DNA of 64,000 bases from Tyto alba (lineage: Eukaryota; Chordata; Aves; Strigiformes; Tytonidae): positions 7,329,752 to 7,393,751 of the forward strand of contig NW_024881301.1 of NCBI RefSeq assembly GCF_018691265.1. The letters are read 5' to 3'. Every line of letters begins with the position of its first letter. The stretch's first letter is position 1. Positions 13,386 through 27,061 of the stretch are shown piece after piece. Made by a program: the position numbers and the translations under genes. Below the pieces are notes generated by a model that was not told where the DNA came from, searched no databases, and saw only the letters and a program-made list of their open reading frames with translations.

Positions 13386-15929
13386 GCAGTTATATGAAGT
13401 GGTACTACGGGCCCCTTCAGCCCCTTCCCCCAGCTGTCCACTCTCATGGAAGCTGGAAACAACGTGAAGCAGGAAGGCTCCGTTCAGTGCATAGGTACAA
13501 TCTACCTACAAGGGTGACACTGTAAGATCAAGCCACAAGAAAACTGCTTACAGCATCCCTAAACTCATGACTGTTTGAGGAGAAAAAATGAAACTTTGGG
13601 TAACAGTCATTTTAATGGCATAGATCACTTTGAGAGGGACATAATGTATAACCAAGTCAACTTTGAAACATGCTGGATTTGATGCAAACTCTGCTGCATG
13701 AGGAAGCCTTAAAATTTCTAAAATGTCTGAGGGATGGCCTGCAAATCTGCAGCTAAGCTGCATTAAAGGTTTCAAGACAGTATGTTATTTTCTACTGGTC
13801 TAAATCCTTAAATCACCTTAAACTCTTAGCTCACCAAGGACCTTAAAATAAAAGAACTTAAGATCCCAGTGTCATTATATCAAGCATCAGTCTGATCAAT
13901 ATTTGTTAAACTTAAGTATGTAAATAAAAGTAGAAACTTTGTATTATTAAAAAGTTTTGAAGTTTTTGAAATGTCATGACTGAATGTGGCTCTCAGCTGA
14001 CTTCACAAAGGCAGTCTGCACTTGTGTGAAGGTTCAAACTTCAGAGATAGTTTACTCTCTATATTGCAGACATCCCTTAAGTTTGGGAACCCCTCTTTGT
14101 CATTTACGGGGTTGGGGAACACTATAAAAAGGAATAATAAAATGATACCATAGAATTTTTTTATGACTAAGGAATGTATCCCACAGTATTTGAAGCTTTT
14201 ATGAATAACTGCAGTCTATGACTTTGTTTTCCCTCAGTGGGGTTTTAGTGACACGTTAAATATTAGTCACCAATATTGTGAAACTTAAATAGGCTTGCAG
14301 CATATTCTTCTGCTTTCTTTTTCAAAACTTCCCTCATTTTCCAGAGAAACTCTACTTTCCCTACTCAGTGTTAAGTAGCCTTGTACTTCCTCCTATCACA
14401 TCTTTTGTTGTAAATAAAAGGTAGCTTTGCTTCTTCTTTCTGTTCTCTTAACAAAACCACAGAGATTGAGAGAGATTTTTGCTTTCCTCAGCACTGAAGA
14501 GATGTCCAGAGCACTTAAGGATAAGAGAAGGAAAAGAAGGAAAGAAAAGAGGCTTTAAAGGACTAGCAGCTCCTGTCGCTGGAGCCACCCTGAACACTGC
14601 AATGGAGGGGGAATTCATGGCTCAGCAGAGAAAAGGGACTGCAGCACCTTTACACACCCCAACAGTGCAGGGGTGATGGGGCAGCCTAAGGACCCAGCCA
14701 AAGTGCATCGTCAACCAAAGGCCTTCCATACTGGCCCTCGTCTATTTGCTTCACTCTTCAAGCAAACACCTCAACCATGCTCACTCCTGACCAGTAAATA
14801 AACAGATTATAGCCTGGAAACCTCCTGAGACAGCATTTGTAGCTTAATTTGGGGTATTAAAGAGGATTAAGTACCTTTTGGCTATAAATTTGAGCAGGAA
14901 TTAAACAAAAGCTTGAAGGCAAAAAAAAAACAGTGGTTTTTTTTGTAAAGCCTGAAATTTAGTGAAAGAATCAGAGGACATTGCCCAGCTTTGAACTCAC
15001 AAGCTCAAGGAAGATCGTCAGTTAGGCAAACCTGCCCTCAATGCTTGTTGATACATGTGAAAATAATTTAGAACTGGAGCCTCCTGCGCCATCCACATCC
15101 CTGTGCACAGGGTACCCAGCCCTTGAAAGGTGTCCCCTGGGCATGGTGCCATGTTGCCCACCTTGCATCTCTGCTCTCCTCTCTCTGGGACAGGGAACAG
15201 CTTTCAAATTCACCTCACAGATGTGGAGCTGTTTTGGCCTATTGGAAAAGCTAATTTGGATGCTAAGTTCCCTGGCAATGCCCAGCTGATGGCAAGAGCC
15301 ATCAGGGCTGTCTGAAGTACAGCACTTCTCTTTGCAGGCTTCTGCCCTACCACAGGCTCATTCAGCAGCCCATCAGGTGCCATGGTGACAGCTTTCCTTT
15401 CAATTAATAAATCTAAACTGGGGAGAGCCAAGGAGAGGCAGGAATTATGCAGGGCAGTCAAAGGGGACAAGGCAAAGGCTAATGGCCCAGAGCAAGAAAG
15501 AAAGAAATGTAATCCAAGATTAAAAAATCCTAACAGCAAGGTCTATCATAAAGCACCCACGGGAACTCTTACACTGGCAATTTTTGCTTTGGGATGATCA
15601 GGTGGAGGAAGGAGAGGGGGTGATGGCCTATATGATCACTTTGTGCCTTCCAGTGAAGGAAATAAACAGCAGGAATACTAATCACTACAGACAGACTTTG
15701 AGTTGCTCCACTGTGGGTGAGGTAGTCCCCTCACCCTGTCCTGACCATAAAGCTGTGATATTATCAGCAGTGCAAAAGTCCAACTCACACTTTTCCATCC
15801 CTGAATATTTCTTTATACAGCTGGCATCAGAGAAAGCATTTTTTTAACCCCAGAAATCTAATAAACTATACCAATGCTACTAACATCTTTTTGAAAAGGC
15901 ACTTAGCTAAAAGTCTAACAAATTTGGGG

Positions 15930-15950
15930 AAAAAAAAAAAAAAAAAAAAA
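15930..15950. repeat. Poly-A tract (about 21)
   Basis: Uninterrupted A run after TTTGGGG. Confidence 0.9.
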
Positions 15951-17151
15951 GACTGTTTAACCTGTCAGATCTTTTCCAGTCCAGAACTGGATATAGCATA
16001 GCACTGAATCAAACCTATTGCTCTGCTGGTTCCCTTTCTCATGAAAAATACATACAAAGAATTCTGCTAGACCCCTCTGTAGTATCTAATTCAGCTGGTC
16101 TTCAGACAGTCCTTTCTAGCATGTAAGCAGCTATGTGAGAAGAGACAATCAGATATGACTCAAGTTCTTTACCAAAACCAGAGGGGTTTTGCCTGTTTGC
16201 TGTTTTAATAGGCAAGTAATTACTCCCCCTCACATCCCTGATCTGGTTCAGGCTTTTCCTTCCTACCTGTCAAGATCTGTGTGGTCCAAACAGAAGTACG
16301 GCAGTTCAAAACATTGCATTCAGGTATGCCAGCAGTTTGTGTATTCTAGTCTATGTATATTTTATTCACCCATAAAACAGATTATGTATTTTTATCCATT
16401 GGATCACTGGTACATAAAATGCATTTTATTGCTCTATATTCCAGGTCAAAAGTTAAAGAAGGTAAATATTTTTGCCAAATTAGGAGTAGTAAAACTCTCC
16501 TGGAGCTGACCAATGGTACTGGATCCAGTATCCCAGTGCAACAGGAAAAAAATGCACAGTCACTCCTCAAATGAAGCTACAGATTTAGTGTCATTCTCCT
16601 CCCACCTCCCAGTGTCACTGGAAGCCTGAAGTCCCATCAGTATGAGTGTTAGGAAAACCACTGATTTCATCCTGTGACCCCATTCAAATTAGACATTAAT
16701 TTTTCCCTAATAAGCCCTGCCCTCATTGCCATCTCCGAGTTGGTCATGGGTTTATTCTATAATTTAAATGACATGACAAAGCAGCTTCTCAGCCTAGCAT
16801 GGCATGTTTTTGCATGTCTAATACCTTGGTAATTCACTCTCCATGCTGGCTCCTTAATGGAGTTCAGGTCTCACTTTTAAGCCTCAAAAGCTGGAACAAC
16901 CTCCTGCTTCTCCTCCCTGTCCAGATGTGCTCTCCCACGATACCAAGGAGCAAGAAATCTAGTGACTTCACAAGAAGTAACTTGCACAGAGACCAAGGCC
17001 TAAGCTCTGGACATGGAAAGAAACTCTGAAGGAGATTAAAGCACCTTTTCACTGCAGTTTTGTTTTAAACTCTCCTTTTTTCAGTCTCATATATGCACAG
17101 ATTCAAGTAGCAAGGAAGACATAAACCTGCATGTTAGATGGGAAGAATATT

Positions 17152-17170
17152 AAAAAAAAAAAAAAAAAAA
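17152..17170. repeat. Poly-A tract (about 19)
   Basis: Uninterrupted A run. A-rich DNA continues to about 17215. Confidence 0.9.
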
Positions 17171-19155
17171 GCCATTCTTTATCAAGAAAAAAGAAAAAAA
17201 ACAAAACAAAAACAGGCATTTACATACAGCTCCTCAAAGGACTCTATTTCCAGTTCCTCTGACATGATAGAGAGGAAGGATACACCCAAATGTAAGGCTG
17301 TAAAAGGAGATGATTCAGAGGCCAGGGCTGTTTGCTATCAGGATACACATAACCCGGTGGTCTGGTGCAAAGGGGCAACTGTCCAGGCAGAACACGGCAA
17401 AGGAAACCTGATGTATAATAATGAAAATATTAACCAGAGCATTGTGACATTAACCACTGTGAGCAACCTCCTAACAGAGAACAGAAAAGAAACAGTGTGT
17501 CTGTCAGTATAATACCAGAAAATCCAGGCAATGGGTTAAGCTGAAATAGCAATAGTAGATCAGATTGAAAACTGATTGATCAGCATACACCAGATATTAC
17601 TACTGAAATATAGTACAAATAATGCAAACAGTTAAACTTCAGAGACTATACCCATTAACTTCCATGGCATTATTCCAGAAATTAATTTGGCTCATGTCCT
17701 ATAACACAGGCATTTGCACTGACATACTGTCTTTGTATATACTTGAGAACTGACTCTACTTGCAGCCAGTTGTCAAAAGCAGCAGAATCAGTTGGATGTA
17801 AATGCCTCAGCAGGGAACTCCACTAATTTTAACAGTTACAGACGGGGTCCCCCATACAAAGAGTTGAGACAGAGCTGAATTTGTTAAGACCCTTAGCATG
17901 CCAGGGAAAGCAATAGAACTGAGATCTGTCCCACTGGGGAAGTCCTCTATCCCCAAAAACCCGGCTGACCAGATCCCCTTGCAATTGTCCACTGTACAGA
18001 TCAGGCAAGGTCCTGCTCCATTCTAGTTTGAGACAACTTTGCTAAAGTCTCTGGATGTTTACCAAGACAATCAAGCTAAAGCTCTGATCTGTAGAAAATG
18101 ACTGAGAAACATATTCAAGTACTCATATCCAAAGATGCAATTTCATCATTGGGAGAGGTCTCACCTCTTCTGTTACACCAGCAGCTAGCACTTCTATGCT
18201 TCTGTGATAAGCTAAATAAGGTACTCACCCAAAACTAACCAACCAAACATAAAACCAGTTACTTTTCAGCTGGATCAATTCCTGCACAGCTGCACAGGGC
18301 CCTCACCCAGGATGGCAGCAGGGCAGGACCACAGGGCCAGGAGCGGCAGCAGCAGCAGGAAGGGTAGGAGAGCCAGACAGCTTTTTTAGCAGTAGTCCAC
18401 TATTAGAATAGCCTTAAAACAATCAGGAGAACAAAGACTTTTATATCAGAGGAGAGAACACATTTTTTCAATGAGCCAATGCCAAGGACCTGCTCTCATC
18501 TCAGTATGGCTCTCGATCCTTTTCCACAGGCAATAGAAGGCTCCACTTTAAATGCAGAGAGCACAGGACTACTTCTATGCAGGGCAATTTAGCGAGAAGC
18601 CCTGCACTGACTTATGATTGTCTGTACGACTAAATATTCCTTTATTTTCCAAGATAATAAGATCTTCCCCTAATCTTTCCCACAGCAGAGTAAATATTAG
18701 ATGTAACACAACAGATCTTGTGGCATTTTTAGCAAAAATGTGCTGGTGTCATATTATGCAAGATTACACATACGAATGGCAGCTTTTGAAAAACCCATGG
18801 ATTTGCAAGGTTTAAAAATACCATGTAGCACTAGTGACATCTGCAGGTGCATGTCAGTTGGAACAGCAAGAGCAAAAACGCCAAGAATGAGGCTTCTGTG
18901 AGAAGCTATCATAAGGAAAGCCAGCAGATGCATTCACAGCACCTGCCTTCACAAGCCTACCTGGGGATGAACAGGCCCTGTCAGCTACTCTCTCAAGGAG
19001 TTAAGTCAGACCCCTCCTCTAAATCATGCTCTGGAGGAGCATTTCGTTGGCAATGCAGGCAGCTGGGGAAAGCAGGCCTTCTGTTTTACAGGGCACCCAG
19101 ACAGCAGCGTGACTGTCCTCCTTCCTAGGAATGAGAAATAAAAGCATGATCTTCG

Positions 19156-19168
19156 GGGGGGGGGGGGT
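19156..19168. repeat. G homopolymer
   Basis: Run of about 12 G, the longest G tract in the window. Confidence 0.85.
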
Positions 19169-19420
19169 GCATTGCTCCCTCTGTCAGAGCTAGGTGGGGT
19201 GACCAGGAGACACCACTGAGAAGAGGACAAACAAAAGTCATTGTACCTTGTCCTACAGAAAGTGGGGGGAAAGCATGCAGCTGATTTTAAATGTTTCCAC
19301 AGCTCGAGAGAGAGCACATCAGTGAAGAGTCACTAATGGTTATATTGAGTTTTGTTGCAACCAATAGGTCTAATGAATGTTCTTCTTCAAAGAAAGAGTG
19401 ATAAGGGAGAGTTCCTACAG

Positions 19421-19452
<32 letters not shown>
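19421..19452. repeat. Poly-A tract (about 32), longest in window
   Basis: Uninterrupted A run. Confidence 0.93.
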
Positions 19453-19454
<2 letters not shown>

Positions 19455-20108
19455 AAGTATACACCAGATAAAAACTTTGAGTGGAGTTGTTTAGCAAGGA
19501 GAGTAAATGGGTGAGCAACTATGCACATGAGTGAAGATCAGAGTGCTGCACAAACATTTAAAGGCAAGAAAGTTTGATTCAGCTTGAAGTATAGTAGCCA
19601 AATAAAGGGCTAGAAGGGGAAAATCTTGAGAAGGCAATACCTAGTTTTGGTGATGTGAGGAAGCAGACAGTCTGCTTTTTTCATTTCCCCTCTATTCAAG
19701 AAATCAGTCTCTTTTGCACAGGAAAAAATTGAACTTAATCTTCGTTTTCTCTCATTGTATGATGCTGTTCCAGTTTTGTCACACACAGCTTTATAACACT
19801 TTATTTATACTAGGCAAGCTACTTCTAACTCACTTCATTAACACTGCTGTTAAAACATTGCTTTGAAACTAAATGTATGTGGGTAGAAAATAAGACCAAA
19901 GAGAAATTGGATTTTTCTGGTCTGGATACATCTGTTGTATTTCTTTGCTTAAAATGTCTTAATTTCTGAACTTGGTTGATTTTTTCTTTTTAGACACTTT
20001 GCCTTAAACAAAAATTTTGCATTTTATACCATGTTTAATCCAAGTTCTCAAAACCCTTGCAAAATATTGTGCCAGAACTTCCACACTATAAAATGGAATC
20101 AGCTATAA

Positions 20109-21255
20109 TTGTGGGCACCTGACATCATCTACCTGGACTTGTGCAAAGCATTTGACACGGTCCCACATGACATCCTTGTCTCTAAATTGGAGAAACATGG
20201 ATGTGATGGATGGACCACTCGGTGGATAAGGAATTGGCTGGATGGTTGCACTCAAAGAGTTGCAGTCAACAGCTTGATGTCCAAGTGGAGAACAGTGAGT
20301 GGTGTTCCTCGGGGAGTTGGTATTGGGACCAGTGCTGTATAACACCTTTGTTGATGATGTGGACAGTGGGATTGAGTGCACCCTCAGCAAGTTTACCAAC
20401 AACACCAAGCTGTGTGGTGCAGTTGACACACTGGAGGGAAGGGATGCCATCCAGAGGGACTTTGACAGGCTTGAGAAGTGGGCCTGTACAAACCTCATGA
20501 AGTTCAATAAGGTCATGTGCAAGCTCCAGAATATGGGTCAAGGCAATACCAAGCCCAAATATAGGCTGGGCCATGAGTAGATTGAGAGAAGCCCTGAGGA
20601 GAAGGAGTTGGGGGTGTTGGTGGATAGAAAATTGACTATGAGCCAGCAACGTGCACTCACAGCCCAGAAAGCCAACTGTGCCCTGGGCTGCATCAAGCAA
20701 AGTGTGGCCAGGAGGTCGAGAAAGGTGATTCTCCCCCTCTACTCTGCTCTTGTGAGACCCCACCTGGAGTACTGTGTCCAGCTCTGGGGCCCACAAGATA
20801 AGAAGGACATGAATCTGCTCGAGTGGGTCCAGAGCAGGGCCACGTGGATCACCTCCCCTATGAGGACAGGCTGAGAGGGATGGGGTTGTTCAACCTGGAG
20901 AAGAGATGGCTCTTGGGAGACCTTAAAATACTTAAGGGGGGCTACAGGAAAGCTAGGGAGGGACTCTTTATCAGGGAGTGTAGGGATAGAACAAGGGGTA
21001 ATGGTTTTAAACTGAAAGAGGGTAGATTTAGATTAGATATAAGGAAGAAATTCTTTACTGTGATGGTGGTGAGACACTGGAACGGGTTTCCCAGAGAAGC
21101 TGTAGATGCCCCTTCGCTGGAAGTGTTCAAGGCCAGGTTGGACGGGGCTCTGAGCAACCTGGTCTAGTGGAAGGTGTCCCTGCCCATGGCAGGGGGGTTG
21201 GAACAAGGTGATCTTTAAGATCCCTTCCAACCCAAACCATTCTATGATTTTACAA
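20109..21255 (+). mobile_element. CR1 LINE, 5'-truncated, reverse-transcriptase half plus 3' tail
   Basis: The sequence begins inside the CR1 ORF2 reverse transcriptase ([20 protein letters not shown]) and runs to the standard avian CR1 3' end, finishing with CCAACCCAAACCATTCTATG and a short AT-rich end. The reading frame is broken into at least four pieces (20109-20342, 20299-20580, 20608-20874, 20823-21167). The catalytic FADD-type motif reads FTNN near 20392-20403, so the copy is dead. 5' truncation is normal for CR1. This is one of the best-preserved repeats in the window. Confidence 0.95.
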
Positions 21256-24200
21256 TATATGTTAGGAACATAGGTCATTAGATTTTGGCACTTGTGAGAT
21301 AAGGCAGCGCTGTCATTTTAGAAATACTGAGGATGAGACCTGTTCTGAAGTGATGATATGCAAGAACCGTATATTCTGCCTGAAAATTATAGCAGCCTAA
21401 CAGCAGGTAAGCTATGAATGGTAAAGTTTGTATAAAGTAAGGGGAGGTACTTATGGTTGTGTTAGGTTGCTAACTCATTAACACCAACAGGTTTTACTCA
21501 GGGAATATTCAATTTCTGCGTAGATCTTTTAAAAATAAAGATATTTTTACAGTATAGGAAATTAGAAAGAAAATGATAATGCAAGTGACAACAGTGATCA
21601 AATCTATAAAAAGTTTACTGAAAAAGCCTTACTAACATGCCTGAGGAACTGTTGAGCAAGGCACACAGAAATATGTGCCATAGCAAATCTATAGGCACTG
21701 CAACAACATGGAGGAACATGAATCACCTGATGCAAAATGGGAAACCAGGTACTACAGAAATACAAAAAATATGGCGAGGTTGAAAGGAAAAATAAAAACA
21801 GCATTGAAGGATACAATTGAAGGGAAGATTGATATAACGATTAAGTATTGGAATCGCATTGGTAAAAAAAAATAAAAAGAAAGGATGGGATCTGGAACTG
21901 TTTTGTGGGAAGAAGGACAAGAGACCCTTGGCAGGCAGAGTTGAGAACTTCTTGTGGAACCCCTGATCAGACTGGATTTGCTCCACTTGCGTGATTTCTT
22001 TCTGAGAGTGATATCACAGATTATGCCACTGTGGATGGCTTCAGTTCCCCAGGTACGTCTGACTGAGAACATGATACAAACAGGAGGTGACAAGCTGGGT
22101 CCAAGGCCAACCTCAGAATTCCATTCAAAACGTCAAAAGAAATGCAGAAGACAGAACTGAGAGCAGCCTACAGGCACTCATGTAGCCCAAACCAGGACCA
22201 CTCCAGTCTAACAGTGTTCCAGGGCCCACGGCTGATGCAAGGGTGGGGGTCCAGGTGAGGTTGGTCATAGCAGTTAAAGACTATTGGGTGCCCACAGGGC
22301 GCTCACACAAATAGCAGTAAGACTCAATTGTTCTTGACTAAGATTTGCTCAGCAAGAGATCCTTCATCAGTTCTTTTGGTTAGAGCCCAAAGAAGATTTT
22401 TTATGAAGGACTGTGTTGTTGTTCAGTAATAAAATTAAAAAGCCATGTCTCCAGAATCTAGACAGATTCTTCCTAAAAAGTGTGATACTGTCTTTTATTC
22501 AACTCCAGCTTTTGTACTTACATATACATCTGAATTTTGTTTACAAAAGCTTTTTCTTCACACATTTTCACAGTAATTTTCAAGTACATTCTGTATTTCA
22601 AAATAAAGTTTTACTCTGGTATTTTGAAACAGGGATTTATTTTTTGTGTGTAAGAAAGACAAGAAGTTGTCTGGTCACTCTCACTTATCAAATAATGCCT
22701 ATGTGAAAAGTCCCATATGGTTGTGTCAATCCAAGGGAGAAGTGAAATTTGTGTCTGGCAGCAGTATCACTTTTCCCTCTAACCAGCACCCATAATGATG
22801 CCTTTCATCATCACGGACCCCATGCCACGGCTTGCAGGACCTGCACTGACCATGAGTTCAGAGCAGGTGTGGGGAGAATTTAATGTCATCAACACTTAGG
22901 TCAGTAATGCAACTTACTTGTGCAACTTCCATGGGGACCCACAGTCCAGAAGAACCTTCTTGGACTATACGCTCCCTCTGATAGTTCCAAATATTTCTGC
23001 TGCTTAGCAGAAGGATAAGGAGTGCAATGTACAGAGATCCTGTGTCTTTCTCTGCGGGAAATAACTTCTACAAGAGAAGAATAAAGAGACTAACCTAGCC
23101 CCCCACCTAAACCACTCAATTTTTCTTGTCCATCAGCTTCTTTCTTAATCCCCTATCCTACTAGCAATAGCTCACAAAAGGTGAGGGAGACAAGAGCAAC
23201 TAGATTCCCAACTTATTTCCCAGTACGGTTGCAAAGGGTGCCAGAAATAAACCAGAGGTATTACTGAAATGTCTGCCCATGCCCCTAAAACCAAGTTTGC
23301 ATCAAGAAGCATTGTCCAGTTAGAGTAACTATACCAGTAACTTCTAACATATCGAAGCCCACATGGTCACATCATGAAGTGTTTCGCTGCCCCTCAGAAG
23401 AACTAGGTTTGTGCTCAGTATCTTCTATCAACTAACTTCAACTTGCTTTTCCTAGGCCTTGCCCAGGGCACTGCTGCAGACTTCACAAGGCCTCAGGCTG
23501 CTTAAAAATAAGTCACTGTTGATACCAGCATTCAACCGTTGTTCAGGCCTGTACCAACCAGTTGTGGCAGAGACCAGGCTGGTATGAGAAGCAAGCAAAA
23601 GATGGGAGCAAGGAAGAGGAAGACCAAAAAAAAATGTCATACATATAAGAGTATGTGTCCTTATCTACACAAGGCAATGGGATTTGTTTGCACATGATCA
23701 ACACTACTGACTCTACAGGGTGCATTTTAAAAGAATGACAAAAGCTTTGCAGGGTAAAAGGCTGGTCCACACTGATCTTAAAGAATACAGATGGGTGTAG
23801 TGGGCACATGTGTTTTATGTTCTGACCTGCTTTGGATATATCTGTAGAATTCTAGCAATTACACGTCCATCTCATTGGCCAAGATCTTATAATGCCCAAT
23901 GCTGTTTAGTTATCAACTAAAAAGATTACATCTAGTCTAAAAACCAAAGAAGTGTATTCAGAGAATGCTGGAGGAGGTAGAAAAGCTAATATGCTTTTGT
24001 AAACCTCTCAGTTACACCATAGGCTTTGTAAGTTTACCTTTCAGGCTCTGTTAGTCCAAAAAGAAATGTAACAGAAATAAAATAATAATAATCAAAGGAA
24101 ATTATAATGGGCCAGAGGCCTTAGCGGGAAAGAACTTTTCATCTCAACAGCTGAGCATGACAGTGGAACAAGACCAGGCTGGGCTAAGTAATCACCTGTT

Positions 24201-26275
24201 CTGTCTGGAGATGGTGTCAATGGAAGTACATCTTCTTGCTGTATTTGTCATAATGCAGCTTTTTATTAGTGATTAGACGGTCAAATTAGGGCTGTGACCC
24301 TGGCCATCATTCTCCTGACACTGAACTCACATTCATGTTTCCACTTACATGTGGAAGAATGACGCTTTTTCCTCAGCACTTCATACCTGAATCTTAAGCA
24401 AGTTTATTCAGATGGGTCTGACTACCCATCAGTGTTTCCTAGCATTTAAAAAACTTGAAAAATATAAAAATCTAGATTCTTCCCTTTATGTTTTGGTGTT
24501 TGTTTGTTTGTTTGTTTGTTTGTTTTAAAGTTATGTATTTCTTTTACACATTCTTTGCATTATGTTATTTTCAGTTCTTATATTGTTTCCCATAATTACC
24601 ATCTTCAGTAAAGCTGTATTTTAAAAACAGGTCTTTGAAGTAGTTTGTATTGACTCTTACAGTTCTCAGCTCATGTTTGAGAGACAACACTTCCTACATT
24701 ACTGAATGCATGTGTAACTTGTGTAAGTAGATCAGTTTAAATTATCAGATAGTGTAGCTAAACAAATAACTGTGGTTAAGTGGTAGTTCAGCCCAGAAGG
24801 AGAAAATTCATAAGAGTGTTAGGTAAAATATACTAATATACTATATGAATATACACTAAATAAAACAGGAAGATAGAAGGGACATCCTCTACCTCTCACA
24901 TTTCTTCAGTATTTATTCTTCCATTTATCTGCTAGCCTGATACTTAGTGACAGTGTGATGAAAATAAACTATTTGCATTCTAGAGAGTTACAACTGTTTA
25001 TTTAGTAAGGAATCTAGTACCTAGTAATTGCAGAGTTGTGCAACTAAACAACCCTTAACAATTTGGAAACTGTGCACTGAACGATTACCTCTATGCTGTC
25101 TCAGCTAAGTCATCACACATACTATAGGGAGTCATCAAGGTCAGTCATTTTCCTGGCTTGCGTAGCAAACCAAAAACAGCCTTCCACAGTCACACAAAAT
25201 TTACCCATTTATCATAATCTCCAACAAATGGCTTGTTTCAGAAATAGAAGAGGTACAAAAGAGGACAAATTAAATATAATATTCACATTTAGCCTGTTTC
25301 TTGATTATTCGAAATTGCTTGCTCTCTGTCACACTGAACCAAATGGGGATTTGCTCGGGTGTGGAATTGAGTTGGTCCCTGTGCATCCTGTTGCATTCAG
25401 AAGTGAGCAGGGCTTGTGAGACCAGCATTTTTCACAGTATGAGTTAGAACCTCACCGGGAGTCACAAAACAATACAAAGAGGGCTCTGCAGTGCTAGAGT
25501 CACTCGGACTGCTGCTCACATCCTCCCCTGGGCCAGCAGCAGCAGATTTTCTCTCTGAATGAGTAAGAACAAATACTACCCTTCTTCTATGATCTCTCAA
25601 AACTATAGCTGTAAAAGGCTTGTTTCTTTAAAAACAGCCAGAGATGCACATAAATGCTTTACACAACTAAATACTGTTGCACCTGAGCAAGTACACAGAT
25701 TAATGCCCTTCTGCAGAGAACACATTCACTTGAGTTTTTAGAAGTAGTGCCTGTATTCCCCTGATGTCCAAACAGCCTTAGTATAAGGAAGTAATACTGC
25801 TATGTGCCTGACAACAAAAGTCATAAATTAACTGGATGTTTCATGATAAGGAAAAAAATGCAGTACAAACTGTTCAAAAGAAATAGAATAGAGAAGACAT
25901 TAACTTTAGAATACTATTGACCTTATGGCAAATACCCACCTTTCTTGTATTTTTAACTAATACCACCCGTGAACAAAAATACAATCCGCACTGTAATTGA
26001 AGATAGTATCTTCAACAAGAATGAAGGTGATATGAATAGACTACTAGGGAAAGTCAGACAGAGGCACTATCCTTTAACCATCCAATTGAAATAGCTTGAA
26101 AAAGTACACAAATTTTGGGCATGCACGTTTATCTGAAGGAGAGCATATTTCACAGAAGGCTTATCTAGGTTTTTTGACTAGATGAATCTCCTGAAAGAGA
26201 CTAAGTCTAATTTCAAACTGTGGTTATGTACATCCCTCATCTACCCTCTCTGAAGCCTTCTTTTTCTTTTTCCTT
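21256..26275. other. Region 3' of HRH4 copy A, no supported gene
   Basis: Expected to hold the 3' UTR of copy A near its right edge. No convincing close poly(A) signal was picked. Contains the GTTT repeat at 24.5 kb and otherwise AT-rich unique sequence. Confidence 0.55.
24503..24526. repeat. (GTTT)n microsatellite
   Basis: About six GTTT units. Confidence 0.9.
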
Positions 26276-27061
26276 CTAAAAAGAGCCTGATCTCAATGTT
26301 GCAAACTTTTTGGGACATAATATTTTCATGAAAGCCATTCGAAATTTAACATGACAGAGAGGGTAGAGAAATGGGTTCAGTGACGAATTGATCCACAAAA
26401 GCCAAAAGGTTATTTCATACAAGGAATTGTGGATGCACTTTCCTTTGCAGGCCCCACGAATAATCATTAATAAAGTGTATGGGGCCCAGCAAATGGCAAA
26501 GACACACACAATTATGGCAAGTGACTTCGCTATTTTCTTGTCCTGATACAGTTTTGATCCAGTCCTTGAAGGGAAAGAAACAGAAAAGTCATTTTCTGGG
26601 GTTAGAGAATTGCCTCTGAATGGAGATGAGCTCTCAGTTACCAAAGACCCTTTCTTTGGCCTTGTGGAGGAAGAAACACTGTCCTCTGCTTCCAATGGAG
26701 GAGGAAACACTCCTGGCCTTGGCAAGAGGCAAAGCCTCCAGGACAGGCTGCCGCTCCTTGGAGGCTCGCAGTCCTGCGTGCTGCCACGCCGCTGGCGCCT
26801 CTGGATGTTGTGGAAGATGTGCACATTGAAGTAGGTCACCGAGAGCAGCGGCACGAAGAACTCCAGGGTGGACGCGCACAGGAGGAAGTACCAGTTGTTG
26901 AAGAACTCGGCGTAGCACTGGTCTGCTTCTACCACGCTGTGTCCGGCCACGTGCTCCCAAAAGAGGATTGCTGGGCAGTAGAGGATGAAGGCAAAGACCC
27001 AGATGGCCACCATCTTGACGACAGGGTTGGATGTTACTCCTTGCTGGGCTCTGTAAGATAC
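26276..27061 (-). CDS. HRH4: HRH4 copy A exon 3: TM4 to C-terminus
   Basis: 786 bp after acceptor CCCTTGCAG, starting VSYRAQQG. TM4, ECL2 (C201), TM5 with E219, loop 3 about 240-330, TM6 CWAP, TM7 NPFLY, helix 8 and LRSGSF before the TGA-type end at 26276. Bases 26735-27061 are identical to copy B. The centre of loop 3 (about 26583-26700) is not alignable with confidence. Confidence 0.93.
   Translation of the reverse strand, partial: VSYRAQQGVTSNPVVKMVAIWVFAFILYCPAILFWEHVAGHSVVEADQCYAEFFNNWYFLLCASTLEFFVPLLSVTYFNVHIFHNIQRRQRRGSTQDCEPPRSGSLSWRLCLLPRPGVFPPPLEAEDSVSSSTRPKKGSLVTESSSPFRGNSLTPENDFSVSFPSRTGSKLYQDKKIAKSLAIIVCVFAICWAPYTLLMIIRGACKGKCIHNSLYEITFWLLWINSSLNPFLYPLCHVKFRMAFMKILCPKKFATLRSGSF

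Larger units (their letters stand above)
12111..20108. other. Intergenic DNA, homopolymer-rich, no supported gene
   Basis: Contains a CR1 tail relic near 13.35 kb and long poly-A tracts at 13.3, 15.9, 17.2 and 19.4 kb. No exon or RNA gene is recognised. Confidence 0.6.

Noticed and set aside
20266..20796. 176-codon minus-strand open frame
   Set aside because: Antisense frame of the CR1 reverse-transcriptase region, with no independent support.
1..26275. A third receptor copy or receptor pseudogene
   Set aside because: I looked for remnants of the TM3, TM5 and TM6-7 motifs and saw none outside the two genes.
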